This document shows positions 8,337 through 17,067 of a stretch of DNA of 64,000 nucleotides, piece after piece. The DNA comes from Sandaracinobacteroides sp041675905 (GTDB taxonomy: Bacteria; Pseudomonadota; Alphaproteobacteria; Sphingomonadales; Sphingomonadaceae). The stretch covers positions 6,199-70,198 of the forward strand of contig JBAYSX010000016.1 of assembly GCA_041675905.1 (NCBI GenBank), written 5' to 3'. Positions within the stretch are counted from its first letter, which is position 1. The number at the start of each line of letters is the position of its first letter. The position numbers were made by a program, and so were the translations under genes. The notes below the pieces were generated by a model, which had not been told where the DNA came from, ran no database searches, and worked only from the letters and a program-made list of their open reading frames with translations.

Positions 8337-8866
8337 ATATGATCGAATTGCCTTATCGTGCCGATTAGCAGGCTGCAGGGGTTACGGGCTAGATTCTCGA
8401 CGCGACTGGCAGCCGCTTACCTGAGCAATCAAGGGACTGCAGGGGTGTCTGCGCACAAGATGCCGCTCATCGCCACCGGGGCGACGGTACCGTCACTCGG
8501 CGTATGCTGCATTCCCAACCTCGCCGCCTTCTCTCGATGAGGGGCGACCGGGCGACGCCGGACGCACAGCTGCAAGATTCCGATGCGTCTGGCGCTATCT
8601 GGCGGCCAACCCAAAATTGGTTCGCCGGAGGTACACGATTCGGCAATTTGAATGAGCAAAGGATGCCGTCATGGTGATTATTTCCGGCCGGAATCCTTTT
8701 ACAGACCTCTCGTAAGCCTTTGATTCGTTTAAGGTCGGTTTTCCGACGTTTTACACGCAAGTCATTGAAATTACGTGGCACCGGCCAGCTTGGAAGGCTG
8801 CTGCACTACCATTGTGCTATACCCGCGCCCGGCCCGCCTGATTCAGGGCGGGTCGTCTGGTGCGGC
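8337..8866. other. Gene-free stretch between the defence genes and tRNA-Tyr
   Basis: No ORF in this stretch has a recognisable motif, ribosome binding site or family pattern. A GC-rich hairpin (CCCGCC at 8833-8838 with GGCGGG at 8847-8852) lies just downstream of tRNA-Tyr in that gene's direction and may help end its transcription, although no T-run follows. The stretch is probably decayed accessory DNA at the island edge. Confidence 0.5.
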
Positions 8867-8952
8867 TGGTGGACGAGGTTGGATTTGAACCAACGTAGGG
8901 AAAACCCGGCAGATTTACAGTCTGCTGCCATTGACCGCTCGGCCACTCGTCC
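8867..8952 (-). tRNA. tRNA-Tyr (anticodon GTA)
   Basis: On the minus strand the sequence folds as a class II tRNA: acceptor GGACGAG pairing with CTCGTCC, D-arm with GCCGAGCGGTCAATGGC, anticodon stem around CTGTAAAT (anticodon GTA), a long variable arm typical of bacterial tRNA-Tyr, T-arm GTTCAAATC and an encoded CCA. Its 3' end faces the accessory region to the left, the usual orientation for islands that insert at tRNA 3' ends. Confidence 0.95.
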
Positions 8953-9068
8953 AGTGCCAGCACCGGCCTCCCCATCGGGGAGACGGGCAAATGGCCCAGA
9001 GGTGCACCGCTTGTCAATATTGCCGTCATATTATTGTTATCCGTTCAGGCGTCGGTTAAGCGGGCGGC

Positions 9069-9821
9069 ATGGGAAGACGACCGAACAGACGCTTTGGCTC
9101 CGCCAACCGCACCGATCCGAACCGCCCGCGCCTGTATGGCCGGCACGCGGTTTATGCGGCTCTGGATAATCCGCAGCGGGTTTTGCGCAAACTGCATGGC
9201 ACGCATGAAGAACTGGCGAAAATCGTCATTCCCGATGGCCTGGCGGTGCAATATGGTGACGCCCACGATCTCGCGCGGCTCGTTCCGGCAGATGCCCCGC
9301 ATCAGGGGCTGGTGCTGGAAGTCGAGCCGCTGGAGCAGCCGTGGCTCGATGATCTGCTGAAAGATCCCGATCCCGCCGCGCCCCTCGTTCTCCTCGATCA
9401 GGTGACGGACCCGCATAATGTCGGCGCAATCATCCGTTCGGCGACGGCTTTCGGCGCACGCGCGCTGATCACCCAGGATCGGCACAGCCCGCCCGAATCG
9501 GGCGCGCTGGCGCGGGCGGCATCGGGTGCGCTGGAAGTGTTGCCCTGGGTGCGCGTGGTGAATCTGGCGCGGACGATGGATGAAATCGCCGAAGCCGGTT
9601 TCTGGCGCGTCGGGCTGGCTGGTGAGGCTGAAATGACGCTGGCCCAATCCCTTTCCGCCGGACCTGTTGCGCTCGTGCTCGGCGCGGAAGGTGATGGGCT
9701 GCGCCACAATACCCGCGAACATTGCGACACGCTCGCCTGTCTGCCGATCACCCGCGCAGTGGAAAGCCTGAATGTGTCCAATGCCGCCGCGATCGCGCTT
9801 TATGCGGTAGCGACGCGATAA
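9069..9821 (+). CDS. rlmB: 23S rRNA (guanosine-2'-O-)methyltransferase, TrmH/SpoU family
   Basis: A 250-residue SPOUT methyltransferase. The three knot motifs are present: motif 1 DQVTDPHNVGAIIRSA at 110-125, motif 2 LVLGAEGDGLR at about 199-209, motif 3 LPITRAVESLNVSNAAA near 222-238. The N-terminal substrate-binding domain starts at RLYGRHAVYAAL. RlmB methylates the 2'-OH of a guanosine in 23S rRNA (G2251 in E. coli). Length and motif order match the family, although other TrmH-type enzymes are close. It converges on gshA with only 3 nt between the two stop codons. Confidence 0.88.
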   Translation: MGRRPNRRFGSANRTDPNRPRLYGRHAVYAALDNPQRVLRKLHGTHEELAKIVIPDGLAVQYGDAHDLARLVPADAPHQGLVLEVEPLEQPWLDDLLKDPDPAAPLVLLDQVTDPHNVGAIIRSATAFGARALITQDRHSPPESGALARAASGALEVLPWVRVVNLARTMDEIAEAGFWRVGLAGEAEMTLAQSLSAGPVALVLGAEGDGLRHNTREHCDTLACLPITRAVESLNVSNAAAIALYAVATR

Positions 9822-9824
9822 GCC

Positions 9825-11198
9825 CTAAAATCCCGCCGCGTCATAAATCCGCGCCATATCGCCGGCCCACTCGCCATGGAAGGCCTCCAGATGGCGTTGC
9901 GCCAGCGTTTTGCCGTTCGCCGCGATTTCACGCAGAGGGTTCAGAAAACCACGTTCGTCATTGCCGGCATGATCCAGGCGGGCGCGGGCCTTCAAGCCGG
10001 ATTCGGCGATGTCCAGCACGAGTCGTGCCAGCTCGCCAACGGTGCCGCCACCGGGCGCGGGCGCGTCCAGCGCCAGGCGGGGAACGGCGGTGCGCAGGGC
10101 TTCATGATCGGCGATGGTCCAGTTTTTTACCAGGTCCCATGCGGCGTCGCAGGCGCTGCCATCATACAGCAGACCTACCCATAACGCCGGCAGTGCGCAG
10201 ATGTGGCTTTGCGGACCCGAATCCGCGCCGCGCATTTCCAGAAAGCTTTTCATCCGCACCTCGGGAAAGGCAGTTGAAAGATGATCTTTCCAGTCGCCCA
10301 GCGTCGGTCGCTCGCCGGGAAGAACGGATAATTTCCCGGCCATAAAATCACGGAATGACAGGCCCGCGGCGTCGATATATTTTCCGCCGCGCGTGACGAA
10401 ATACATCGGCATATCCAGCGCATATTCGGCATAGCGCTCATAGCCGAAGCCATCCTCGAACACGAAGGGCAGCATGCCGGTACGCGTCGGGTCCGTATCC
10501 GTCCAGACGTGGCTGCGCCAGCTCTGGAAGCCATTAGGCCGGCCTTCTGTGAAAGGGGAATTGGCGAACAGCGCCGTCGCCACCGGCTGCAGGGCCAGCG
10601 ATACGCGGAATTTCTTCACCATATCGGCTTCGGACGCGTAATCGAGATTGGTTTGCACCGTCGCTGTGCGCAACATCATGTCGAGGCCGAGATTGCCGAC
10701 TTTCGGCATATAACGCAGCATGATGCCGTAACGGCCCTTGGGCATCACCGGCAGGGCGGCGCGTGTTTCCGCCGGGTTGGAACCCAGCCCCAGAAACCCG
10801 AGGCCCAGTGCCGCGCCGGCTTCCCGGCATTGTTGCAGGTGGCGACTGGTTTCAGCGCAGGTCTGGTGGATGTTTTCCAGCGGCGCGCCGGAAAGTTCAA
10901 ATTGCCCGGCAGGCTCCAGGCTGATGCCGCCGTCCACGCCGTCCAGCGCGATGACATGGCCATTTTCCACCACCGGCTTCCAGCCAAAACGGGTGAAAAA
11001 ATCGAGTAAATCGCCAATCCCACCCTTTTCTTCATAAGATGGCGAGCGAAGATCCTTGCGGCGAAACACAAATTTTTCATGTTCCGTGCCAATACGCCAG
11101 CGCGCAGGCGGTTTTTCACCCCCGGCAAACAGCGCGACAAGATCGGCCATGCCGGTAATCGGCGCGGCGTCCCCCTGATTTTCTATCCTGTTACTCAC
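9825..11198 (-). CDS. gshA: Glutamate-cysteine ligase, plant/alphaproteobacterial type
   Basis: The enzyme joins glutamate and cysteine, the first step of glutathione synthesis in the cytoplasm. The frame extends to 11282, but that would run into rsmE; GTG 11198 is chosen because the protein then begins SNRIENQGDAAPITG as in relatives (457 residues). The core motif RIGTEHEKFVF is near the N-terminus, then GGISLEPAGQFELSGAP, and the central MKSFLEMRGAD segment, all typical of the GCS2-like alphaproteobacterial and plant group. It lies 43 nt downstream of rsmE on the same strand, so the two are probably cotranscribed. Confidence 0.92.
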   Translation of the reverse strand: MSNRIENQGDAAPITGMADLVALFAGGEKPPARWRIGTEHEKFVFRRKDLRSPSYEEKGGIGDLLDFFTRFGWKPVVENGHVIALDGVDGGISLEPAGQFELSGAPLENIHQTCAETSRHLQQCREAGAALGLGFLGLGSNPAETRAALPVMPKGRYGIMLRYMPKVGNLGLDMMLRTATVQTNLDYASEADMVKKFRVSLALQPVATALFANSPFTEGRPNGFQSWRSHVWTDTDPTRTGMLPFVFEDGFGYERYAEYALDMPMYFVTRGGKYIDAAGLSFRDFMAGKLSVLPGERPTLGDWKDHLSTAFPEVRMKSFLEMRGADSGPQSHICALPALWVGLLYDGSACDAAWDLVKNWTIADHEALRTAVPRLALDAPAPGGGTVGELARLVLDIAESGLKARARLDHAGNDERGFLNPLREIAANGKTLAQRHLEAFHGEWAGDMARIYDAAGF

Positions 11199-11241
11199 CT
11201 CCGCGCCCTTAGCGACGGGTGGGCGAATACGCCAGCCCATA

Positions 11242-11952
11242 TCATCTGTTGGCAAGCAACCGGAATTGCGCGATGGCGGCAACGGCAGCGGTATCGGCGC
11301 GCAAAATCAGCGGCCCGAGCGTTAGTCGCCGCACAGCCGGCAGGGCCAAAAGGCTTTCGCGTTCGGCAGGGTCGAAGCCGCCCTCCGGCCCGATCAGCAG
11401 CGCCGCCGGAAGCGATGGGGCCAGTGCTGTCATCGCCGCCCCACCATCTTCATCGGCAAACAGCAAGGGACGGTTTTCGTCCCATGTGGATACCAATGCC
11501 GACAGTGACACAGCTTCGGCCAGTTCGGGCAGCGCCGTGCGACCGCACTGTTCAGCGGCTTCCACCATATGCGCGTGGAGTCTTGCATGATTGATCCGTT
11601 CGGCCACCGTTCGCCGCGTCAGCACCGGCTGGATGCGCCGCACGCCAAGTTCGGCGGCCTTCTCGATTACCCATTCGAACCGCTGGCGCTTCAACGGCGC
11701 GACGCACAGCCACAGGTCCGGCGCTTCTTCCCGCGGGCGCAATTGCCGGTCGATCGCCAGCCGCATGCGGCGACGATGGCTTTCCACCACATGCGCCTGC
11801 CATTCGCCGCTGATGTCGTCGAACAGATGCACCATCTGCCCCGGACCCAGCCGCAACACCGTACCGAGATAATGCGCCTGCGCATCTTCCAGCAGGATTT
11901 CGCCCAGGCCGGCAAGCTGGCGGGGCACATAAAGACGCGGAATCTGGACCAT
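11242..11952 (-). CDS. rsmE: 16S rRNA (uracil(1498)-N(3))-methyltransferase
   Basis: A 236-residue SPOUT methyltransferase. It begins with a PUA-like RNA-binding domain (VPRQLAGLGEILLEDAQAHYL) and ends with the knotted SAM-binding domain: ALLIGPEGGFDPAERESL and the terminal LGPLILRADTAAVAAI. RsmE methylates U1498 of 16S rRNA. Length and motifs match the family throughout. It is followed by gshA on the same strand and is divergent from the reductase gene at 11987. Confidence 0.93.
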   Translation of the reverse strand: MVQIPRLYVPRQLAGLGEILLEDAQAHYLGTVLRLGPGQMVHLFDDISGEWQAHVVESHRRRMRLAIDRQLRPREEAPDLWLCVAPLKRQRFEWVIEKAAELGVRRIQPVLTRRTVAERINHARLHAHMVEAAEQCGRTALPELAEAVSLSALVSTWDENRPLLFADEDGGAAMTALAPSLPAALLIGPEGGFDPAERESLLALPAVRRLTLGPLILRADTAAVAAIAQFRLLANR

Positions 11953-11986
11953 GACAAGCGCCTGGCACGCGCGCTAAAGGGTTGCA

Positions 11987-12910
11987 ATGCCCCGCCCTGC
12001 ACTGGCCATCACCGGAGGAACCGGATTCGTCGGTCGTCATACGCTCGATGCGGCGCTCGCCCATGGCGCAATTGTGCGGGCGCTCACCCGCCGTCCGCAA
12101 CCGCCGCGCGAAGGTATTGAATGGATCAGCGGCGGGCTGGACGACGAGCGCGCGCTTGCCGAACTTGTCGCCGGGGCGGATGCAGTGATCCATATCGCCG
12201 GCGTCACCAATGCGCCCGACGCCGCCGGTTTTATCGCGGGAAATGTCGCGGGCACGGCCAACATCCGGAGGGCCGCTGCCGGCCTGCCCTTCGTGCATGT
12301 GTCGTCGCTGGCAGCGCGCGAGCCGCAATTATCGCTTTATGGCGACAGTAAACGCCGTGCCGAGGATGCCGCCGCCGCCGGCAGTGGGTTGTGGACGATA
12401 GTGCGCCCCCCGGCGGTTTACGGGCCGGGGGATACGGAATTGCTGGCGCTGTTTCGCGCTGTGCGGATGGGCGTCGTGCCACTGCCGGCGGGAACGCGGG
12501 CGTCGTTCATCCATGTGGCAGATCTGGCGGCAGCCCTTGTGGCGCTGGCCGGGGATCTGGGAACGAACGCGCGCACGGCGGGGAAACTGTTCGAGATCGA
12601 CGATGGCAGCGGCGGCTATGGCCAGGATCATCTCGCTCGCGCCATTGCCGGCGCCATGCAAAGGCCCGTTCGGGTGCTGCCCGTCCCGCGTGCGATGCTG
12701 CGCGTGGGCGCCGCGATCGACACAACGGCCGCGCGCATCGCCCGGCGCATGCCGAAACTGAGCTTCGACCGCGCCCGCTATCTCGCCCACCCTGACTGGA
12801 CAGCGGATGTCGCGCCGCTGCTGTCGCTGGGCCTGTGGCAACCGGAAAAAACACTCGATGCGGGCCTGGCCGATACGGTTGAATGGTATCGTGGCCAGGG
12901 ATGGCTATAA
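11987..12910 (+). CDS. cerR: Atypical SDR (NDUFA9-like), probable 3-ketoceramide reductase
   Basis: A 307-residue NAD(P)-dependent epimerase-like protein with the dinucleotide motif GGTGFVG at residues 10-16 and an active-site Tyr/Lys pair in LYGDSK, preceded by HVSSLA. It lies 68 nt upstream of the acp-spt pair on the same strand. In Caulobacter the sphingolipid reductase CerR is an NDUFA9-like SDR encoded close to spt and an acyl carrier protein, so the same role (reduction of the keto group in the sphingoid base or ketoceramide) is likely here. The function is inferred from family and neighbourhood; a different epimerase role is possible. Confidence 0.65.
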   Translation: MPRPALAITGGTGFVGRHTLDAALAHGAIVRALTRRPQPPREGIEWISGGLDDERALAELVAGADAVIHIAGVTNAPDAAGFIAGNVAGTANIRRAAAGLPFVHVSSLAAREPQLSLYGDSKRRAEDAAAAGSGLWTIVRPPAVYGPGDTELLALFRAVRMGVVPLPAGTRASFIHVADLAAALVALAGDLGTNARTAGKLFEIDDGSGGYGQDHLARAIAGAMQRPVRVLPVPRAMLRVGAAIDTTAARIARRMPKLSFDRARYLAHPDWTADVAPLLSLGLWQPEKTLDAGLADTVEWYRGQGWL

Positions 12911-12978
12911 ATTTCCCCCCTTTCGCCACAATTGCCGCACAGGTAAGAGGCCCGTTTTTATCCCGCAGGAATCACATT

Positions 12979-13224
12979 ATGGACAGCGCCTTGCTCGACC
13001 GGCTGATCGCCCTCGTCGAACCCTATAATAAAAAGGGCATCACCCTTACCACCGCAACGCGCTTTGCCGACGATCTGGAACTGGATTCGCTGACCGTGAT
13101 GGATCTCGTCGCCAATATCGAAGATGAGTGGGACATCAACATGCCGCTTAACCTGCTGCCCGATCTGGAGAATATCGGCCAGGTGGCGGAGGCCGTCGCG
13201 CGCCTGAAGGACGACGCGCAATGA
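12979..13224 (+). CDS. Acyl carrier protein for sphingolipid synthesis
   Basis: An 81-residue acidic helical protein with the phosphopantetheine attachment serine at residue 37 in ELDSLTVMDL. It starts at ATG 12979 with a CAGGA sequence upstream. Its stop overlaps the spt start as ATGA, so it is made in step with serine palmitoyltransferase. In bacteria with sphingolipids an ACP next to spt supplies the fatty acyl substrate, which is the likely role here. It is distinct from the housekeeping AcpP of fatty acid synthesis, whose genes are not in the window. Confidence 0.88.
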   Translation: MDSALLDRLIALVEPYNKKGITLTTATRFADDLELDSLTVMDLVANIEDEWDINMPLNLLPDLENIGQVAEAVARLKDDAQ

Positions 13225-14411
13225 CCGACCTGTTGTCGAAGTTCGACAGCTACTCCGCCGAATATGCCGGATTACTCGCGACAGGCGTGCATGATCCGTT
13301 CGGCGTGGTCATGGAAAAGGTCTTGTCCCCCACGCGTGCGATCATCAACGGCCGCGAAACCATGCTGGTCGGCACCTATAATTATATGGGCATGACGTTC
13401 GACCCGGACGTGATCGCCGCCGGCCAGAAGGCGCTGACCGAATTCGGGGCGGGCTCCACCGGCAGCCGGGTGTTGAATGGCACCTTCGCGCCGCACATCG
13501 GCGTCGAGAGTGCACTGAAGGATTTTTACGGCACCGAACACGCCATCGTATTCTCGACCGGCTACCAGGCCAATCTCGGCATGATGTCGACGCTGGCCGG
13601 CAAGGGCGATTACATCATCCTCGATGCGGACAGCCATGCGTCCATTTATGATGGCTGCAAGTTGGGCAATGCCGAAGTCATCCGCTTCCGTCATAATCAG
13701 GTTGATGATCTGGAACGCCGGCTGAAACGCCTGCCGGCGGACGCAGGCAAGCTGGTTGTGCTGGAAGGCGTCTATTCGATGCTGGGCGACATTGCGCCGC
13801 TTGCCGGGATGGTGGCGGTGGCCAAAGCCCATGGCGCGATGACCCTGGTGGACGAAGCCCATGCGATGGGTTTTTTCGGACCGAATGGCCGGGGCGTCTA
13901 TGAAGAGCTCGGGCTGGAAGACCAGGTCGATTTCGTCGTCGGCACTTTCTCGAAATCGGTGGGCACGGTTGGCGGTTTCGCCGTTTCCAATCATCCGGGT
14001 TTCGAAATCCTGCGCCTCGTGTGCAATCCCTACCGGTTCACCGCGTCTCTGCCGCCTGTCGTGGTCGCCTGCGCCGAAGCCTCGGTGCGCAAGCTGATGC
14101 ATGCGATGGAAAAGCGCGAACGCCTGTGGGCAAACAGCCGCACGCTGCATGCCGGATTGAAAGCCGCCGGTTTCACCATGGCGACCGACACCGCTGAAAG
14201 TGCTATCATCGCCGTCCTGCTTCCCGATCAGGAATCGACTGTCGCTATGTGGCATCAACTGCTCGAACAGGGCATTTACTGCAACATGAGCCGCCCGCCC
14301 GCCACACCTGCGGGTATCTTTCTGCTCCGTTGTTCGCTGTCGGCTGAGCATGATTTGGCCGATGTCGATGAAATCATTCGCCGGTTCGTGGCCGCGCGAG
14401 ACCTTCTGTAA
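13221..14411 (+). CDS. spt: Serine palmitoyltransferase
   Basis: A 396-residue PLP enzyme of the alpha-oxoamine synthase group. It condenses L-serine with a palmitoyl thioester to give 3-ketodihydrosphingosine, the first step of sphingolipid synthesis. The PLP lysine is Lys245 in GTFSKSVGTVGG, the ring-stacking His is His139 in DADSHASIYDG, and DEAHAMGFFG carries the Asp that binds the pyridine nitrogen. The segment GSTGSRVLNGT is also typical. Length is near that of the soluble Sphingomonas paucimobilis enzyme. The 4-nt overlap with the ACP gene strengthens the call over 5-aminolevulinate synthase or KBL. Confidence 0.92.
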   Translation: MTDLLSKFDSYSAEYAGLLATGVHDPFGVVMEKVLSPTRAIINGRETMLVGTYNYMGMTFDPDVIAAGQKALTEFGAGSTGSRVLNGTFAPHIGVESALKDFYGTEHAIVFSTGYQANLGMMSTLAGKGDYIILDADSHASIYDGCKLGNAEVIRFRHNQVDDLERRLKRLPADAGKLVVLEGVYSMLGDIAPLAGMVAVAKAHGAMTLVDEAHAMGFFGPNGRGVYEELGLEDQVDFVVGTFSKSVGTVGGFAVSNHPGFEILRLVCNPYRFTASLPPVVVACAEASVRKLMHAMEKRERLWANSRTLHAGLKAAGFTMATDTAESAIIAVLLPDQESTVAMWHQLLEQGIYCNMSRPPATPAGIFLLRCSLSAEHDLADVDEIIRRFVAARDLL

Positions 14412-14464
14412 ACTGACGCCGCCCGGATTGCATGCCGGAAAAATCGTCCCATATGTAGGCCCGT

Positions 14465-16885
14465 ATGACCGAAATATCCCCTCCCCGGAGCATCTCCGCC
14501 ATCCCGGTTCTGCCGTTGCGCGACATCGTCGTGTTCCCGCAGATGATTGTCCCCCTGTTCGTGGGTCGGGATAAATCCGTCCGCGCGCTGGAAGCCGTCA
14601 TGCAGGGCGACAAGACGGTTTTCCTGCTGTCGCAGAAACAGGCGTCCGATGAAGATCCCGGCCAGGCCGATCTTTACGATATCGGCACGATGGCAACGGT
14701 ATTGCAGTTGCTGAAGCTGCCCGATGGTACGGTAAAAGTGCTGGTGGAGGGACAGGAACGCGCCCGGCTGACCAGCCTGGATGACAGCGGCGATCATCTG
14801 GTAGGCGCAGTGGAAACCGTCGCCGATGAAATACCTGAGGATGCGGATAGCGATGCACTGCTGCGCTCCGCCGTACGGCAATTTGAAACCTATGCGAAAA
14901 GCGCACACCGCACATCGCCTGAAGCCGTTGTGCAAATCGGACAACTGGAAGATCCGGGCCGGTTTGCGGATTCGGTCGCCGCGCACCTCAATCTGAAAAT
15001 CGCCGACAAACAGGCGTTGCTGGCCGAAACCAATGTCGTGAAACGGCTGGAAATGGTCTTTGCCTTCATGGAAGGCGAACTCGGCCTGATGCAGGTTGAG
15101 AAAAAGATCAAAAGCCGGGTCAAGCGCCAGATGGAGAAGACCCAGCGCGAATATTATCTGAACGAGCAGTTGAAGGCGATCCAGCGCGAGCTTGGGGATG
15201 GCGACGACGGCGCCGATGAGGCCGCCGAATATGAAGCCCGCATCCACAAGACGAAATTGTCGAAGGAAGCGCGCGAAAAGGCCCTGGCGGAAGTAAAGAA
15301 ATTACGCTCCATGTCGCCGATGTCGGCTGAATCTACCGTGGTGCGCAACTGGCTCGACGTGTTGCTGGGGTTACCTTGGGGCAAGAGCTCGCGGGTGAAG
15401 CGCGACATCGTCGCCGCCGAGAAACTGCTCGACGAAGACCATTATGGCCTGGAAAAGGTCAAGGAGCGGATCGTCGAATATCTGGCCGTCCAGGCGCGCA
15501 CCAACAAGCTGAAAGGCCCGATCCTTTGCCTCGTCGGCCCGCCCGGCGTGGGCAAGACTTCACTGGGCCGGTCGATCGCCAAGGCGACGGGCCGCGAGTT
15601 CGTGCGTCAATCGCTGGGCGGCGTGCGGGATGAAGCCGAAATTCGTGGCCACCGCCGAACCTATATCGGATCGATGCCCGGCAAGGTTATCCAGAATATG
15701 CGCAAGGCAGGAACCAGCAATCCGCTGTTCCTGCTGGATGAAATCGACAAGCTCGGCCAGGATTTCCGTGGCGATCCGGCGTCTGCCCTGCTGGAGGTGC
15801 TGGACCCGGAACAAAACAGCAAGTTCCAGGACCATTATCTGGAAGTCGATTTCGACCTGTCGAACGTGATGTTCGTCACCACGGCCAACAGCTATAATAT
15901 GCCGCAGCCGTTGCTGGACCGGATGGAGATCATCTCGCTTTCTGGCTACACGGAAGACGAAAAGGTCGAAATCGCCAAACGCCACCTGCTGCCGAAGCAA
16001 CTGGAATCCCACGGTCTGAAGGAAAAGGAATTCGCTGTCGCTGACGAAGCGCTGCGCGACCTGATCCGTTATTACACCCGGGAAGCCGGTGTGCGTACGC
16101 TGGAGCGCGAACTGGCGCGGCTGGCGCGAAAATCCTTGCGGCAGATTCTGGAGAAAAAGACCGAATCCGTCACGATCACGTCGAAAAACCTCCACGAATA
16201 TGCCGGTACGCGAAAATTCCGCTTCGGTATGAGCGAGGAAGAAGATCAGGTCGGCGCAGTCACGGGCCTGGCGTGGACCGAAGTAGGCGGCGATCTGCTC
16301 ACCATCGAAAGCGTCACCGTGCCCGGCAAGGGTGGCATCGCGACGACCGGCAAGCTCGGCGATGTGATGACCGAATCGATCAAGGCCGCACTTAGCCTGG
16401 TCAAAGCCCGCGCTGCTTCCTATGGCATCCAGCCCTCGGTCTTCGCACGCAAGGACATTCACGTCCACGTTCCCGAAGGCGCAACGCCCAAAGACGGCCC
16501 GTCAGCGGGCATCGCGATGGTAACTTCCATCGTCTCGACACTGACCGGAATCCCGGTGAAGCGCGACGTCGCGATGACCGGCGAAGTAACACTGCGTGGA
16601 CGTGTGCTCCCCATCGGTGGCCTGAAAGAAAAGCTGCTGGCGGCGCTGCGCGGGGGCATCAGCACCGTGCTGATCCCGGCGGACAACGAGAAAGATCTGG
16701 CCGACATCCCCGATAATGTGCGGGAAGACTTGACGATCATTCCCGTGTCGCATGTGGATGAAGTACTGAAACTGGCCTTTACCCGCTCTGTCGAGCCCAT
16801 CGAATGGACGGAGGCCGACGAACTGGCCGCCGCGGCCGCTGCGCAGACATCGCAACCGGCCCCGGCCGCGACAATGACGCACTGA
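14465..16885 (+). CDS. lon: ATP-dependent protease Lon
   Basis: An 806-residue cytoplasmic AAA+ protease that degrades damaged and short-lived regulatory proteins. The N-terminal substrate-binding domain (PVLPLRDIVVFPQMIVPL) is followed by the AAA+ module with Walker A GPPGVGKTS (Lys364) and FLLDEIDK as Walker B. The C-terminal Ser-Lys protease domain has catalytic Ser680 in KDGPSAGIAM and the lysine in LKEKLLAALRGG (about Lys723). Numbering is nearly the same as in E. coli. It begins 53 nt after spt with no clear terminator between, and it is followed by a hairpin and tRNA-Val. Confidence 0.97.
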   Translation: MTEISPPRSISAIPVLPLRDIVVFPQMIVPLFVGRDKSVRALEAVMQGDKTVFLLSQKQASDEDPGQADLYDIGTMATVLQLLKLPDGTVKVLVEGQERARLTSLDDSGDHLVGAVETVADEIPEDADSDALLRSAVRQFETYAKSAHRTSPEAVVQIGQLEDPGRFADSVAAHLNLKIADKQALLAETNVVKRLEMVFAFMEGELGLMQVEKKIKSRVKRQMEKTQREYYLNEQLKAIQRELGDGDDGADEAAEYEARIHKTKLSKEAREKALAEVKKLRSMSPMSAESTVVRNWLDVLLGLPWGKSSRVKRDIVAAEKLLDEDHYGLEKVKERIVEYLAVQARTNKLKGPILCLVGPPGVGKTSLGRSIAKATGREFVRQSLGGVRDEAEIRGHRRTYIGSMPGKVIQNMRKAGTSNPLFLLDEIDKLGQDFRGDPASALLEVLDPEQNSKFQDHYLEVDFDLSNVMFVTTANSYNMPQPLLDRMEIISLSGYTEDEKVEIAKRHLLPKQLESHGLKEKEFAVADEALRDLIRYYTREAGVRTLERELARLARKSLRQILEKKTESVTITSKNLHEYAGTRKFRFGMSEEEDQVGAVTGLAWTEVGGDLLTIESVTVPGKGGIATTGKLGDVMTESIKAALSLVKARAASYGIQPSVFARKDIHVHVPEGATPKDGPSAGIAMVTSIVSTLTGIPVKRDVAMTGEVTLRGRVLPIGGLKEKLLAALRGGISTVLIPADNEKDLADIPDNVREDLTIIPVSHVDEVLKLAFTRSVEPIEWTEADELAAAAAAQTSQPAPAATMTH

Positions 16886-16906
16886 GGCATCTCAAACCGG
16901 TTGACA

Positions 16907-16931
16907 GGGAACTACCCATCTCGTAGTTCCC
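16907..16931 (+). terminator. Hairpin downstream of lon
   Basis: A perfect 9-bp stem, GGGAACTAC (16907-16915) with GTAGTTCCC (16923-16931), and a 7-nt loop. It starts 21 nt after the lon stop and ends 20 nt before tRNA-Val. No T-run follows, so it may be a weak terminator or an RNA-stability hairpin. Confidence 0.5.
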
Positions 16932-16951
16932 CGCGACCGCCAAACAGGTTC

Positions 16952-17026
16952 GGGCGCGTAGCTCAGTGGTAGAGCACTGTGTTCACACCGCAGGGGTCGC
17001 AAGTTCAATCCTTGCCGCGCCCACCA
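16952..17026 (+). tRNA. tRNA-Val (anticodon CAC)
   Basis: A complete 75-nt cloverleaf: acceptor GGGCGCG with CGCGCCC, D-arm AGCTCAGTGGTAGAGC, anticodon stem CTGTG/CGCAG around loop TTCACAC (anticodon 16984-16986, CAC), T-arm AAGTTCAATCC and encoded CCA. Its 3' part from 16974 is repeated at 31474-31527, marking it as the integration site of the prophage to the right. Confidence 0.95.
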
Positions 17027-17027
17027 T
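16974..17027 (+). repeat. Left attachment repeat (att) in tRNA-Val
   Basis: This 54-bp segment, from the anticodon stem to one base past CCA, recurs at 31474-31527, exactly 14,500 bp away. The copies differ only at the tenth-plus-one base (C at 16984, G at 31484), and the last 43 bp are identical. This is the usual mark of tyrosine-integrase insertion into a tRNA 3' half. Confidence 0.9.
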
Positions 17028-17030
17028 TCA

Positions 17031-17067
17031 AAAAGGCCGCCATCCTCTTGGATTGGCGGTCTTTTTT
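17031..17067 (+). terminator. Terminator of tRNA-Val at the prophage left edge
   Basis: Stem GGCCGCCA (17035-17042) with TGGCGGTC (17054-17061), one G-T pair, followed by six T. The loop can extend the stem by TCC/GGA. A similar but not identical hairpin follows the right repeat, so this copy was brought in with the phage half of the site, or the reverse. Confidence 0.8.

Noticed and set aside
8720..9169. A 149-codon plus-strand ORF
   Set aside because: It runs through tRNA-Tyr in antisense and overlaps rlmB in another frame; no ribosome binding site or family.
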